Source: Apostichopus japonicus
Lineage: Eukaryota; Echinodermata; Holothuroidea; Aspidochirotida; Stichopodidae
DNA length: 64,000 bases
Assembly (NCBI RefSeq): GCF_037975245.1
Contig: NC_092579.1
Location: 189,001-253,000 of the forward strand
Reading direction: 5' to 3'
Positions 33,455 to 46,409 of this stretch are shown piece by piece (the first letter of the stretch is position 1; the number at the start of each line of letters is the position of its first letter). The notes under the pieces are model-generated. The model was not told the origin of the DNA, ran no database searches, and was given only the letters and a program-made list of their open reading frames with translations. Position numbers and translations under genes: made by a program.

Positions 33455-33640
33455 TTCAAAATCTGAAGAATGAGGTTTCATACTGTGGATGTTGTATGAA
33501 CTGAATCTGAAGAATGAGGTTTCATACTGTGGATGTTGTATGAACTTGATTAAGAGCTCTTAATCAATAAGAATGAGGTTTCATACTGTGGATGTTGTAT
33601 GAACTTGATTAAGAGCTCTTAATCAATTTGGTGGGGCACA
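33455..33640. repeat. 59-bp repeats with two perfect 22-bp palindromes
   Basis: 'gaatgaggtttcatactgtg' followed by 'gatgttgtatgaact' occurs three times. The last two copies are followed by TTGATTAAGAG/CTCTTAATCAA, a perfect palindrome at 33546-33567 and 33605-33626. Confidence 0.9.
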
Positions 33641-34485
33641 GGCCGGTGGGGCATCAGCCTGGATTGTAAAAATGAACAATGATTTGCTTAAGTTACGTGA
33701 CAAATGAATGATACAGCTTTATCCATACCTTTTATTCTCTGTTGGCATTTTCTTAATATTATCCATGGCAATAATATACATGTTCCAAAGTTTTAGAAAA
33801 TACTTGATCTGTCTTCATGTTCCATACTCAGTTTAGTTATATTTTGCATGTTGTGTACATGGCAGGATATTGTATTAAGTCTATGTAATGTAAAAGAATG
33901 TCTGCTGTTAGGAATTACCTAAAACATGTTAAGAAACCTCTTATCTTGATCACTCAGAAATAATTGACAGAAAACTTTGTTCCATTCTCTTGAAAATGTT
34001 GTTTATCATTCAATCGATTTTCTTTGTGCAGTAGCTTTCATAGAATGAAATATGGCAGGGTGAGAAATATTGTGATTAATTAAGTCTCAACTTAATGCCA
34101 AATGTTTTTAAACCTTCATCAGGAATGAAATAGTAGAGAGACTTCTTGTCTTCTTTTTAAGTTAAACACAGTCAACTTTCTTTAGAATACAGTATATTGA
34201 TTACCTATGTATGTTGTAAGTGATGACTTGAGAAGCTCAGGCTCATGTTCAGACATTACTGTCAGTTTCATCTTAAGATTCCAGTTGATCACTCTAAGAC
34301 ACTATCCTAGATTTCTGCAATTAATAAAAGTAATGAAGTGATTAATTAATGAATTTGATTCAAGTTTCAACCCAGACACTTAATGCTATCACATGCAAAT
34401 AGTATGGACTGTTTGACAAATTCAATACTTGAAAATGAAATTTGACCAGAGTGATTTAACTTGATGAGATTATTTGATTAAAGAT
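33641..34485. other. Unique AT-rich DNA
   Basis: Nothing recognised on either strand. Confidence 0.5.
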
Positions 34486-34489
34486 TAAA

Positions 34490-35185
34490 GCATTAGCTAG
34501 AAATGATGGTACCAACACATGACTCTACCACATAGCATCGGCTAGAAATGATGATACCATCAGCTAGAAATGATGATACCAACATATGACTCTACCATAT
34601 AGCACCATCTAGAAATGATGATACCAACATATGACTACCATATAGCATCAGCTAGAAATGATGATACAAACATGTGACTCTACCATATAGCACCATCTAG
34701 AAATGATGATACCAACATGTGACTCTACCATATAGCATCAGCTAGAAATGATGATACCAACATATGACTCTACCATATAGCACCATCTAGAAATGATGAT
34801 ACCAACATATGGCTCTACCATATAGCATCATCTAGAAATGATGATACCAACATATGACTCTACCATATAGCATCACCTAGAAATGATGATACCAACAATT
34901 GACTCTTCCATATAGCATCATCTAGAAATGATGATACCAACATATGACTCTACCATATAGCACCATCTAGAAATGATGATACCAACATATGGCTCTACCA
35001 TATAGCATCATCTAGAAATGATGATACCAACATATGACTCTACCATATAGCATCATCTAGAAATGATGATACCAACAATTGACTCTTCCATATAGCATCA
35101 TCTAGAAATGATGATACCAACATATGACTCTACCATATAGCATCTGCTAGAAATGATGATACCAACATATGACTCTACCATATTG
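34490..35185. repeat. 45-bp tandem array, about 15 units
   Basis: The unit is anchored by 'ctagaaatgatgataccaac' and 'tgactctaccatatagca'. Subtypes (CACCATC, CATCATC, CATCAGC) alternate in blocks; 34790-34920 and 34970-35100 repeat the same series, including 'caattgactcttcc'. Confidence 0.93.
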
Positions 35186-35300
35186 ATACGCTTGGAGTTA
35201 TTGCTCAGGTTGGAAGTTATTGCCTGTTTTTTCTTTGAAGTAAAGGTTAGTTACTACTGTAGCTACTAACTTACTGTTTTAATATCATCTGTTATTTCAG

Positions 35301-35399
35301 ATCCCTTTGAGCCGATGCCAAAAGACCCCCACCCCTCTATGCACTTGATTCGATTTGTTTGCTTAATTGTCACAAATTCAAATCATGTAATGTTTTAGT
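35301..35399 (+). CDS. Candidate alternative terminal exon
   Basis: A strong 3' splice-site arrangement: TACTAAC branch-point consensus at 35264-35270, then a T-rich tract and 'ctgttatttcag' ending at 35300. Entered in phase 1, as the exon at 29557 is, it reads PFEPMPKDPHPSMHLIRFVC and stops at TAG (35397-35399). The short peptide has no recognised domain. It could be a terminal exon of the same gene, of another gene, or a chance acceptor. An upstream donor or transcript evidence is not visible. Confidence 0.3.
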
Positions 35400-37624
35400 T
35401 GTTTTGCCATTTAGAGTTGTGAAAGATAAAATATCTCATAACCATCTCCTTGTTTTGTTCTTAAAGTCTGAAATTGATAGAATTGTAAAGTGTTGATTAG
35501 CAAACTGAAACTAGCTTTAAGTAGAAGTTTATCATTAACATAATAATGTTAATGAGTCATGATTAAAGAATACCATTTTGTTTTTGGTAATATAGGTTTG
35601 CTGTTTAATTTAAAATGATATGCTTCCATTTAATTGTTCTAATTCATTTTGCTTGGTTTCTTTCCCTTTGTTTGTACTTTTGGTTACTTCTTTGTGTGGT
35701 TGATGCTTCATATTTCCCTGCAGTAATAGTCATAATTGGAGGCAACTCATTTCCCTGAGTACTAAGCTACTGTATGTATATAGGTGACAAAGCAGTGTTG
35801 TCTTCCTTCAGCTTGTCAAGTGGGAGTAGTCACAGACAGGAATGGAAAAAACCCCTAAGGGTTATCCTCATTGGCTTTCTTGCAATTAATCATCTTTTTT
35901 ATCTTTCCAGTTTCTATGGCAACCTCTTGCTAGAAACCCTTCAAAGACTTATTTAGTATTCTGAAAATCTCAGCAGTTGGATTCAAGTCATACTGCCACC
36001 TACTACTATAGTATGAAGTAATATCAATAAATTAAAGCAACATGGCATATGTTTGCTTGGAAGTAGCTAGTGATCAAGAATCTTACTAACCTTCATGTCA
36101 ATTAAAACTTTGCTTGTAAATCGTGACCATGTTAGAACTAAAATTCAGTAGCATCTGTTCCCAGTTTGTGCTTTAGTAATGCTTTTGCAAAAGACTGAAG
36201 CCGGCAAGGATGGATTGAGTTTTGTTTGTGTTCTGTCAATGACAAAAGTTAATTTGCATGATATTGCTATACGTAAAAGACATTCCATTTTGATTTATTT
36301 TGAGGCTCTTCAGGTATAAATACAGTCAGACCATGTTGTCAGGCTTAATTTCTTGATTTTTACTGTTATGGCATCTCTTAGTCTTTCATCATTATGTGCA
36401 TTTATTTCAACTGCTCTAGAGACTCTGTTATCATCATCTTTTCTTTTGATATTTATGTTATTTATGATATTTATGTTATTTATGATATTTATGATATTTA
36501 TATAGTTATGTTAAAGTGGTTAATGGCTCACATGTATATGCACATAGTTTAACAGCATTGGTCAGTGGTAAAACCATGTTGGTTCAGTGTAGTGTAGCCT
36601 GACACATTGGTAAAGGGATGTATTCAGTGTTTCAGACTTGCTTTGTTTTATAAAACAAGATAAATGGGAGGCATGAATTGGTGGATAGACTGTCTCTTAA
36701 ATCCAAAGAGTCCGTAATTAATATAGTTGATGGCTGAATAAAGGATTGAAAGGTTTATTATTTAGCATCTATGTACACTTCTTGTGATCACACATTGAAG
36801 AAGTGCTAGAATTGCTCAAAAGCTATGCAAACCAATTTATTGGCTGTTTTTAATATTTCTCCTGGATGATGATAGTAGGCTATATTAGATGCTTCCGCCA
36901 GTAACAACAACAAAATGTTACAAAATAATAATAAAATAAAGTTAATTCTTAACATAAACCTTGTGTAGGCTAATGACAATTTATGAAAGAGTCTTACATT
37001 TCCCTCCCTTCTGGAAGTTGGCATATATGTCAGTCTATGAAATAGAGAGTAGTGTAAAGCAACAGGTATTTATGTAAGAGCTTACTATCTTACATGTACA
37101 TATATATATTTTAAGAGAGTGAAAAATAAGTGAAGTAATCAACTGCCCCTTACAAGATGTATTGTTTTAACATTTTCATTTATTACTTTTATTATTTTAT
37201 GAAAATACTATGAATCTTTGTTCAGATTCTTTTCTTGAATAATGTTGTGGACCAAGTATTTTGAGCTCCAAATATATATTGACTGCTTGTATACATATGT
37301 TTTCTTAGAGTTGATATTTTGGTGTTTTGTTTCATATTTTATGATCATTTGTATTTATGATCTAGGAGATGAAAGTTCTGACTACCCTGCCGGCTGCTGT
37401 ATGTGTACATATCTCTGTGAATTAAATTTAAAATTATAAAATATCTGACCAGTGTTATATATTCCGTCTTGTCTTTTAGGTAAGGATGCAATGTAATCAC
37501 CCTGCTTCACTTAGATTGTATTAGCTGTGTTAATAAAGGCTAATACTATAATGTCATTTATGGAATATTCTGGTGGCTCAGGGTGAAATGGTAGCACACA
37601 GTGGTCCCTTGCTCACATGTCAAT
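35400..37624. other. Unique AT-rich DNA, no gene supported
   Basis: Contains a small (TTTATGATATT)n patch at 36445-36505 and scattered AATAAA words (36025, 37531). Acceptor-like sites at 35813 and 37365 precede short frames, but none can be defended as exons. Confidence 0.5.
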
Positions 37625-38690
37625 CTTTTCTGATCCATAGTTTAATCAAATGCAGTATTTTAATGGAATATTGACTGACACCTAAAAATGTCAATCTTTT
37701 CTGATCCATAGTTTAATCAAATGCAGTATTTTAATGGAATATTGACTGACACCTAAAAATATCAATCTTTTCTGATCCATAGTTTAATCAAATGCAGTAT
37801 TTTAATGGAATATTGACTGACACCTAAAAATGTCAATCTTTTCTGATCCATAGTTTAATCAAATGCAGTATTTTAATGGAATATTGACTGACACCTAAAA
37901 ATGTCAATGTTTTCTGATCCATAGTTTAATCAAATGCAGCATTTTAATGGAATATTGACTGACACCTAAAAATGTCAATCTTTTCTGATCCATAGTTTAA
38001 TCAAATGCAGTATTTTAATGGAATATTGACTGACACCTAAAAATGTCAATGTTTTCTGATCCATAGTTTAATCAAATGCAGTATTTTAATGGAATATTGA
38101 CTGACACCTAAAAATGTCAATCTTTTCTGATCCATAGTTTAATCAAATGCAGTATTTTAATGGAATATTGACTGACACCTAAAAATGTCAATCTTTTCTG
38201 ATCCATAGTTTAATCAAATGCAGTATTTTAATGGAATATTGACTGACACCTAAAAATATCAATCTTTTCTGATCCATAGTTTAATCAAATGCAGTATCTT
38301 AATGGAATATTGACTGACACCTAAAAATGTCAATCTTTTCTGATCCATAGTTTAATCAAATGCAGTATTTTAATGGAATATTGACTGACACCTAAAAATA
38401 TCAATCTTTTCTGATCCATAGTTTAATCAAATGCAGTATCTTAATGGAATATTGACTGACACCTAAAAATGTCAATCTTTTCTGATCCATAGTTTAATCA
38501 AATGCAGTATTTTAATGGAATATTGACTGACACCTAAAAATATCAATCTTTTCTGATCCATAGTTTAATCAAATGCAGTATCTTAATGGAATATTGACTG
38601 ACACCTAAAAATGTCAATCTTTTCTGATCCATAGTTTAATCAAATGCAGTATTTTAATGGAATATTGACTGACACCTAAAAATGCTAGTT
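37625..38690. repeat. 71-bp tandem array, about 15 units
   Basis: The unit is anchored by 'tcaatcttttctgatccata' and 'aatggaatattgactgacac'. Units are more than 95% identical by eye. Rare changes (AATATCAATC; GTATCTTAATGG) recur every second unit from 38250 to 38600, a 142-bp higher-order pattern. Confidence 0.95.
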
Positions 38691-39195
38691 ATACTACATG
38701 TCCACAAACAGTTGCAGTTTTTTTTTTTTTGTGTTGAAAAGTTTGGTATGAATGAGGTTTTGGCCCTTTCTTTTCACAAGTTGTCATGGTGACAACTGAA
38801 GTATAGGGTCTTCACTTTAGTTTGCTTCCATCAAGTGACTTCTTTGTAATTTCCTATATACTCCAACTGTTAAGAGTTATTTTCTGATTTGGACATTGTT
38901 TTCCATGATGAAATCATTGCATTTGCTTTTTTCAGATCTTTAAAAATCTTCAACTAATATACAAATTCTTATTATGGCGAGTGAACTTTGCTAATAATAT
39001 AAGGTTTTAAGTATTGTCAAAAAATCATAGCATCTTCTTTTGTAAGTCTGTTGTTTACTACTGGAAAATTCCTTTAACAAAATTTGTGATGCAGAAAATA
39101 TATACATGTATAAACAATCATAGTATAGTGAATACATTGTGTGCAGTCGGAAAGAAAACAAATAATGTATATCAGTACGTAGTATGAAGACAAGG
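38691..39195. other. Unique AT-rich spacer
   Basis: No feature beyond a T homopolymer near 38717. Confidence 0.5.
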
Positions 39196-39199
39196 GCTG

Positions 39200-39940
39200 T
39201 ATCTTAGTGTATTAAATACATTGTGTGGACCAGGAATACTGTATCTTAGTATAGTCAATGCATAGTGTGAATACCAGAAATACACTAACTTAGTGTAGTC
39301 GAAACAGTGTGTAAATACCAGGGATACTGTACCTTAGTGTAGTCAATACATAGTGTGAATACCAGAAATACACTAACTTAATGTAGTCGAAACAGTGTGT
39401 AAATACCAGGGATACTGTATCTTAGTATAGTCAATACATAGTGTGAATACGAGAAATACTGTATCTTAGTGTAGTCAATACATAGTGTGAATACCAGAAA
39501 TACACTAACTTAGTGTAGTCGAAACAGTGTGTAAATACCAGGGATACTGTACCTTAGTGTAGTCAATACATAGTGTGAATACGAGAAATACTATATCTTA
39601 GTGTAGTCAATACATAGTGTGAATAACAGAATTACTGTACCTTAGTGTAGTCAATACATATACCAGGAATACTGTATCTTAGTGTAGTCAATACATAGTG
39701 TGAATACGAGAAATACTATATCTTAGTATAGTCAATACATATACCAGGAATACTGTACCTTAGTGTAGTCAATACATATACCAGGAATACTGTATCTTAG
39801 TGTAGTCAATACATAGTGTGAATACGAGAAATACTATATCTTAGTATAGTCAATACATAGTGTGAAGACCAGAAATACACTAACTTAATACAGTGTGTGA
39901 ATACCAGGGATACAGTATTCTAGTTTAGTCAATACATAGA
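39200..39940. repeat. Complex ~40-46-bp tandem repeat
   Basis: Variable units are built from 'cttagtgtagtcaatacata', 'gtgtgaataccagaaatac' and 'ccagg.atactgta'. Unit length varies because the 'gtgtgaatac' part is missing in some units (39650-39800). Confidence 0.88.
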
Positions 39941-41216
39941 ATGTCTTTAGATTTGTAATCTTTGTGATTGTGTGATAAAGTCATACCTGCATTGAATGTT
40001 ATGTTTTATACGTGTTTGATCTGTAATGATCTTTTCTTTATTTAAAGAAATGAAACATATTATGCTTTAAGATACATAAGTTTGCGTATTTGAATCTTTT
40101 ATTTTGCCATGAGTCTATGCATTTTGTGGTTTTGTTCCCTATTCCTATGTAATGACCATATAAATGTAAATTTCAAATAATGTGTATTCCAATATTACCA
40201 GGGCTGTACATACCTACACAGTTATCAATATTAAGCTTGTATTTTGAAGTAGTATAATCACCATGTTTCCTCTCTATTTAACTTCTGTAAAGTATTGTGT
40301 CATAAATGCAATTAAAGGGTGAAGGATGGTTAACATTGCTCCTTGTTTCATTCTCTTTGTCATTGACTTCCTATGCTTGTTCTAGCACAGAAACCCATTG
40401 TACAGCATATATTACCATCCAATCCTTGCCTCTCCCTTCCTCACACACTGGCATGGCATGTGGGAATTCAAATTCCGTCTGACTTACGGAGTTACTATGG
40501 CACTCATATGATGAGTCTACACAATCAGATGGTGTTAGAACTGACTCCACGTGGCTTATGATATCGCACTCTGTTCAATTTTGACAGTCCCTTGATCGTA
40601 CAATTTATATACTGTGGGGTTATCATTATTTTATACCGCCTACATAGGTTATTAAATATTTTTGGATATAACACTGCACAAACAAGTCTTTTTCTCGAAG
40701 GGGTTGGAATAGACCAACCAAACAGGTATGATGCATGTTCTCGACCAAGAATAGTAGGGGGGGGGCGGGATAAATGTGGAACAAGTTCTGGTAAGGACTT
40801 AGTTTTCAGCCATGATTCTCTGGTGCAGGCATCGTCGTAACCCCGCAATTTTAAAACTTTTATCCATTCCTGCTCAAACAGCTTTGCTGTTATGATGGCA
40901 CATACGGTAACTTCGCGGTGCTAAAAGCAAGAAAGTGCTTTTGAAGGACAGCCGTAATCAAAATCGCTCTGATTTTGTCCTGTGCTATTTCATTTCTATC
41001 CTTCATCTTCTTGGGTTTATCGATCTCTTCATCAAATTCCGTCAAAATGCGAGACTTTATGATTCTTGTATAGTGCCAAGAGCTCAAAGCAGACTTTGCG
41101 CATGCGTTGAACTTTACCGTGAAATTCTTGCAAATGGATTAAATAAGTCTTGAAAGTGCCTCACAAAATGACTTTTCCTCTTCCACTAGCAGGGTATTTG
41201 TCTACACGTGCGTTCG
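39941..41216. other. No supported gene
   Basis: AT-rich to about 40600, more balanced afterwards. Frames at 40525-40848 (-) and 40592-40840 (+) overlap antisense to each other and cross a G homopolymer (40756-40766); no domain is recognised. Confidence 0.5.
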
Positions 41217-41240
41217 ACCATGGAGCTATAGCTCCATGGT
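41217..41240. repeat. Perfect 24-bp palindrome
   Basis: ACCATGGAGCTA followed directly by its reverse complement TAGCTCCATGGT, with no loop. Direct repeats GTTCGAC abut it on both sides (41212-41218 and 41239-41245, sharing its outer bases). Confidence 0.85.
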
Positions 41241-42442
41241 TCGACAAAGTGGTTACAATTTTACTTTGGCACTGCGGTCATGTTGCGTTCTATGGTATTG
41301 GTTTCGTTGGGACGTGACGTTTGAGTTCCCACTCGTCACGTAAAAGGCACACAAAATTGTGTAGCAAACCACGTACAGATTACCGTCAGTCATAGAATAA
41401 AGACAGACGCCAGAAACAAAATATTGAGAACAAAGGTACAGATTTATTGAACACGTTTGCTCTTTATCAGCATCACACACGTAACGTATTCTAAATATCT
41501 TATAAAGGATATCAATTAAGAAATTAAAGTTTACGGTTTCTGCAATACCAGTGAAAGGTCTCCAAAATTAAACGTTTTTCACCTATTCGACGAAGTCCTT
41601 CCGAACAAAGAAATAAATTACTTTCATATCTCTTGTTAATACTAACTCAAATTACGACCATCTCCCACCAGTCCATCTCGCTCCGCGTGTCCTTTCTATT
41701 ATGACAACACTCGATCTATACTGCAAACCTCGAATTGAATGGGTGTCCAGAACGGTCGCGTGATTTTGCAACCTAAAGCTAAACTGCCTGTTATTTAGCC
41801 AATGAAATCATTCTTGGTCAAACGAATATCCACTATTGGTCTATGTGATAGAGATAACTACCATGAACAACCCCCCTCCGGCCTCACCCCAGCCTCCACA
41901 GCCAGTAGACATAAACCCAACCATCACTTGTGATAGAGATGATATTATTAACAACTCTCCCCCCCCTTCCCCCTCCCTCCGGCCTCACGCAGCCCCACAG
42001 CTTAGGAAATACAATCCCAACCATCATTTTTGGTCTATGTGATAGAGATAACTATCATTAACAAACTGCTTAGAAATATCTTATTCCTTTTGGTCGTATG
42101 GCATTGAATTCACACACAAGGCTGAAGACTTGATCATCACCCAGCCACGTGTCCTCCACTTTTCTACTTTTCGTCCATTTATTACAATGTTTTTTATTCT
42201 GTAATGGAGATGGATTTTGCAAAAGTTGAATCTAAAATATTGAACCTCCTGACATGACCTAATGAATGCATTGGTTTCAGTGTCAGCACTGTTAACATTC
42301 TACTTTGAAAATAGTAACTTAAAATTAAGGAAGTTTAAGCAAAGAGAAAGCAACGTGTTTTCAGATCCTAGTGGCAATATGACATCACAGATTTATAAAA
42401 TGACAGCTATCAGAGACGACTCTTAAAATAATATATCCTTAC
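41241..42442. other. Mostly unique DNA with a two-copy repeat
   Basis: 41838-42060: 'ggtctatgtgatagagataa' plus Pro-codon-like C-rich text ('ccctccggcctcac') is present at about 41838, 41930 and 42030. Otherwise nothing. Confidence 0.5.
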
Positions 42443-43129
42443 CAGGCGCGTATCCAGGATTTTCAAACCCGGGGGGCGCGAATTACTATCTAAGCGGAGC
42501 GCCACCATTGGTTGGCGCGCAGCGTACAAGAAAATTTCTTATTTTGATACCCCCCAGATCACCGGAAACGGCACTTCTCGGGCTTGAAATGACCAACCAG
42601 ATGTACACTTTTTGCCTGAGAACCAAGTATTTCCTAAAAGTTTTTTTTTCCATCCATAACCTTTTTGAAGATTGTCAACCCGGCACACATCATGTTCGAC
42701 CTGATCGCATATCCTGTGGGTCTTTGCTTTTGTAGGTGATTCTACGTCGCGGCCCTCAATACCCGTCAGCCCCACTTTTCAAGGTTTAAAGCCCCATATT
42801 TGTTCAGAATTTGAAACTTTACATTTCTCGTGAATAAACTCACTTCAAAACATTCCCATAATGTTGTACAAAATTTCATCTATGGACAACCAATATAGAA
42901 AAACTTCCTTCAACCCCTAACAGACCGGTCAAAATTGCACGAGTAGAGGGAAGGGTGATGCAGAATGTTGGTCAGAAATTTTCGAAAATTCAGACACAGT
43001 TAATTTATTGGTGTAGAAATATTAAAACCTCTTATAACGGCTATTGTAAAACTTGGTTGAAGGAAATGAAAAAATAGCAGATATATCCGAAACCGAACAC
43101 TACACACATAGGCGTAGGAGACGAGGCGG

Positions 43130-43508
43130 CAGTGGCGGAGCTAGGGGTATTGGTCAGGAGGGGCGAGAATGGTCTGTAGGGACGCTTTCGACACTATCTA
43201 AGCGGAGCGCCACCACTGGTTGGCGCGTAGCGTACAGAAAATTTTTGAGTAAAGATACTCCCTAGATCGCCCGAAATGACCCTTTCCGGGCCTGGCTAAT
43301 TTGCAGATAAACGAAAAATAAGGTGTCATCGCCAAATTACACCAACAAAATGTGAGAAATGTCAATAAGTAGATGAGAGCGCAATAAAAAAGTCAATAAT
43401 CACGAATAAGTAAAAAGTGGTAAAGAGCTGAAAAAGGCTCCAGCAGTCCATTTGAGTCCGTCGGGGGGGGGGGCATCCGCCCCTGACGGTATGGACGCTC
43501 CGCCACTG
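43130..43508. mobile_element. hAT-like MITE, 379 bp, nested
   Basis: Ends CAGTGGCGGAGC and GCTCCGCCACTG, with direct repeats CGAGGCGG (43122-43129) and CGCGGCGG (43509-43516) matching at 7 of 8 positions. It carries the shared internal word 'actatctaagcggagcgcca' at 43193 and a G homopolymer near its right end. The empty site reads as part of yet another older element ('cataggcgtaggag...gtgcagcccct'). Confidence 0.75.
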
Positions 43509-43863
43509 CGCGGCGGGGGTGCAGCCCCTAATTCGCCATTACTAATGTAAAAGAGAATTTTGACATAATTGGACCTCCATGCTTTTTATACATCTACATG
43601 AGACATGTCGTTGTTTACATTAGCATCCCGCGGTATACTGCGCAATTTGAACGGACCGTACGGTACATGATGGCATGCGATGTAATAACCGATGCTTGCT
43701 TACATGATATTGACATGAACACGTTGAACGCGCGCTTCGCGCGCGAAAATTTTTGGTTATTTTTTCAGGCAAGTCGGACAGTTTTGAGGCTTTTCATCCT
43801 GGAACGCCATTTTCATGCTCACTGATATGATGTGATATCTGCTGTTTGCGTTACAAATTCGAA

Positions 43864-44190
43864 CAGGCGCGTAGCGAGGAATTTGCCAAGGGAGGGGCGA
43901 AGCCTGTAGGCAAACTATCTAAGCGTAGAGCCACCATAGGTTGGCGCCAAGCGTTCAAGAAAATTTTGGCCGAAAATGCCTCCCAGATCGCTGGAAATGG
44001 CATTACCCAGGACCATTTGTTAGCGCGAAGCGTTCAAGCAAATTTTGGCCGAAAATGTCTTCCAGATCGCTGGAAATGACACTTCCCAGGCCTTGTAAGT
44101 TGCATCTAAGCACTTTCTATTTTGAAATTACTTAGCGATATCATTTTAAAAAATGCTGAATGGGGGGGGGGGGGGCGGGCGGTCGCCCCC
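43864..44190 (+). mobile_element. Right-truncated copy of the CAGGCGCGTAGCCAGG family
   Basis: Left end CAGGCGCGTAGCGAGGAATTT matches the complete copy at 51213. The internal words 'ttttggccgaaaatg' and 'cagatcgctggaaatg' occur twice, a local duplication of about 85 bp. It ends in a G-rich tract without the expected right terminus. Confidence 0.7.
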
Positions 44191-44765
44191 ATCCCAAAAA
44201 TCGTCATGTTGCCCGACGACGCTGTCGAGTTCGAGACCAGCCACAGTTGGTTTCATAGCACAATTCTACACACGCGTTATGATAGACCATATATAGTATA
44301 TATATAGATCATTAGAGAGAGAGGAAAATGGAAACGTCAAAAAATGGAGTTGTCGGTGTAAGGGGTAGGGTGAGTCACACTTTTACGAAATCATTGATCC
44401 GTCACTGGCTACCCTTCAGCGCTGTAATGGTCACTGTTCCTCTTTCTCTTCGCGTTTTTCTTTTACTCCCTCCTTTTCTCCTTTTTCTCTCTTTTTTCTT
44501 TTTCTTTTCCCTTCCTTCCTCTCCTCCTCCTCTTTTTTCCCCTCTTTTTTCCTCCCTTTTTTTTCTCTCCTCTTTTCTTACCCGGGGGGCGCGCGCCCCC
44601 AACGCCCCCCCCCTGGATACGCACCTGCTTACATGGGAGCTGTTGGGGAGTTGTTTCGACAAAGATGTCTGGCATGTAAGCCAAGTATAATGGTTCGGTT
44701 GTGTCCCCATTAAAAAAAAAGAACATCCCAGAGGTTTTCATATTAATGATAGATAACTCCAATAC

Positions 44766-45355
44766 CAGTGGCGTAGCCGGGATTTTTTAAGTGGGGGCGC
44801 TGGGGGGGGCTTGACCATTTCCTGGGAGGGCGTCTTGTTACTATCTAAGCGGAGCGCCACCATGAGTTGGCGCTCAGCGCACCCCAAAAAATTAGCTCCT
44901 AAGGGCCTCTTAGATCGTTGGAAATGACACTTCCCAGGCCTTGTAAGTTGCTCTAAAGTTTTGTCAACATCCTTTTTTTTGAGATCCCATATCTTGATAT
45001 GGTCATCAAATAGTTTAGTGAATTGAAAATTTTGGCCGAAAATGCCTCCCAGATCGCTGGAAATGGCACTTCCCAGGCCTTGCAAATTGCATCTAAAAAA
45101 ATATGCCCAAGGGGGAGGGTGGCGGTCGCCCCTCCCCCCCCCCGGCTACGCGCCTGTATTTATTAGAGCAGGAATTATATAATTCGACGGTCGTTAACAT
45201 GTGTTTTCAGTACAGTGCATCTACTGTAGATGTCTTCTCGGCATATGCGCTATGTCACGTCAGGTTTTCAGCAACTATAGCCGACTGGGGGCGACAAGCT
45301 TTCATGGGGGCTGTCGCCCCTACGCCCCCCCCCCCCCTCCTTGGCTACGCCACTG
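44766..45355. mobile_element. Composite transposon copy
   Basis: Left end CAGTGGCGTAGCCGGG, outer right end TTGGCTACGCCACTG (ending 45355), plus an inner right end of the other type, GGCTACGCGCCTG (about 45142-45156). It contains 'actatctaagcggagcgcca' (44840) and two copies of the 'cgctggaaatg.cacttcc' block. Flanking octamers match poorly. It is probably two related elements joined or nested. Confidence 0.6.
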
Positions 45356-46399
45356 CTCTAAACAAAGTTTTGTATAGCGTTATATCATGCATCTGGTTCC
45401 ACGAAGTGAAAGCCAAGTCAAATGAATACCAGCGCGTATATCGCGAACGTTTATCGTTGGAAGGCTACCACCAAATCAATACATGTTCGACCATTGCCAT
45501 CCTATCTACACCGTATTGTAAATTGAACAATGATTAAAGAAGGAGATTATTAGACTTGTACGAAACCACCAAAGAAGATGCAGGTGGTCCGAAGTATTTA
45601 ATGAATGAATGCTACAAACGACTGAGTTCATCGGTGAGTTGTTTGATCAGAGTTAATTAAAGTGTCAATCATTATTGTCAAACTCAAGTTTGCAATATGA
45701 CTTCTACTACCAAATTGATCGCTTTCGTGTCGTACTGCGTCCACGGATATTGTAATTTTATACATACTTTGCATGTACATATTATACGTACAATGTATTG
45801 TGTGTTTTCATTCCCGACCGTGGGCTAGTCGCTTTTCCCTTGAGTTTTAATCGAAAAACCTTGTGAAGCTCTTACTGAAACGTGGTTCGAAACGCCTTTA
45901 CCCATTGATGTGTGTAACCATCACCATACATGTACGATATGCTAGCTTGTTCAGCGTGCGGGAATTGCTAATGTTGTGCGCTGTAGACGGTAAGGAACAT
46001 GTGTGACGGTTCAAGCAAGGTTAGTTCGTTATCATGTGACATCACATTGCACACGAAAGTGCGTTAGCTACCGGTAGCCCTTTACTCATTAATCTTATGG
46101 TTAGTTGCGCAGAGTCTTTCCAAACAAGGTCGAATAAATTTAAAGTTAAATCTGTTCTTATACTCGTTTCAAGATTTCATGTTCTCCTCTCATGTGGACT
46201 TATATTTCACTCGGACGAAATAATTCGCCGAAAGCCCATTTGTGCAAAAGAAACTTGCTTCTTAAATGACAAAGGCAAACCATTCGTTAGTAATTAACAA
46301 TTGCTAATATTTTGCAAACGTTTTACAAGTTCACATAAAGTTACTGCTGCTTTTTCTGTTGAATGGAATGAAACTGTGTTTGTTCGTCTTCACACGGTA
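45356..46399. other. Unique DNA, no gene supported
   Basis: Short frames only. No repeats or ends noted. Confidence 0.5.
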
Positions 46400-46409
46400 A
46401 CAGGGTTTT

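Larger units (their letters stand above)
42443..44627. mobile_element. Outer element of a nested transposon cluster
   Basis: Inverted ends CAGGCGCGTATCCAGG (42443) and CCTGGATACGCACCTG (ending 44627) are flanked by CTTAC on both sides (42438-42442, 44628-44632). Next to the ends lie C/G homopolymer-rich palindromic words (CCCGGGGGGCGCG). Other elements sit inside it (43130-43508 and 43864-44190), and no transposase frame is seen. A 5-bp duplication is shorter than the 8 bp of hAT elements, so the pairing of these two ends is plausible rather than proven. The frame at 44402-44762 (-), rich in K, R and E, only translates a CT-rich tract. Confidence 0.55.

Noticed and set aside
44402-44762. Lys/Arg/Glu-rich frames that could look like a nuclear or coiled-coil protein
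   Set aside because: Direct translation of a CT/GA-rich simple tract inside a transposon nest.
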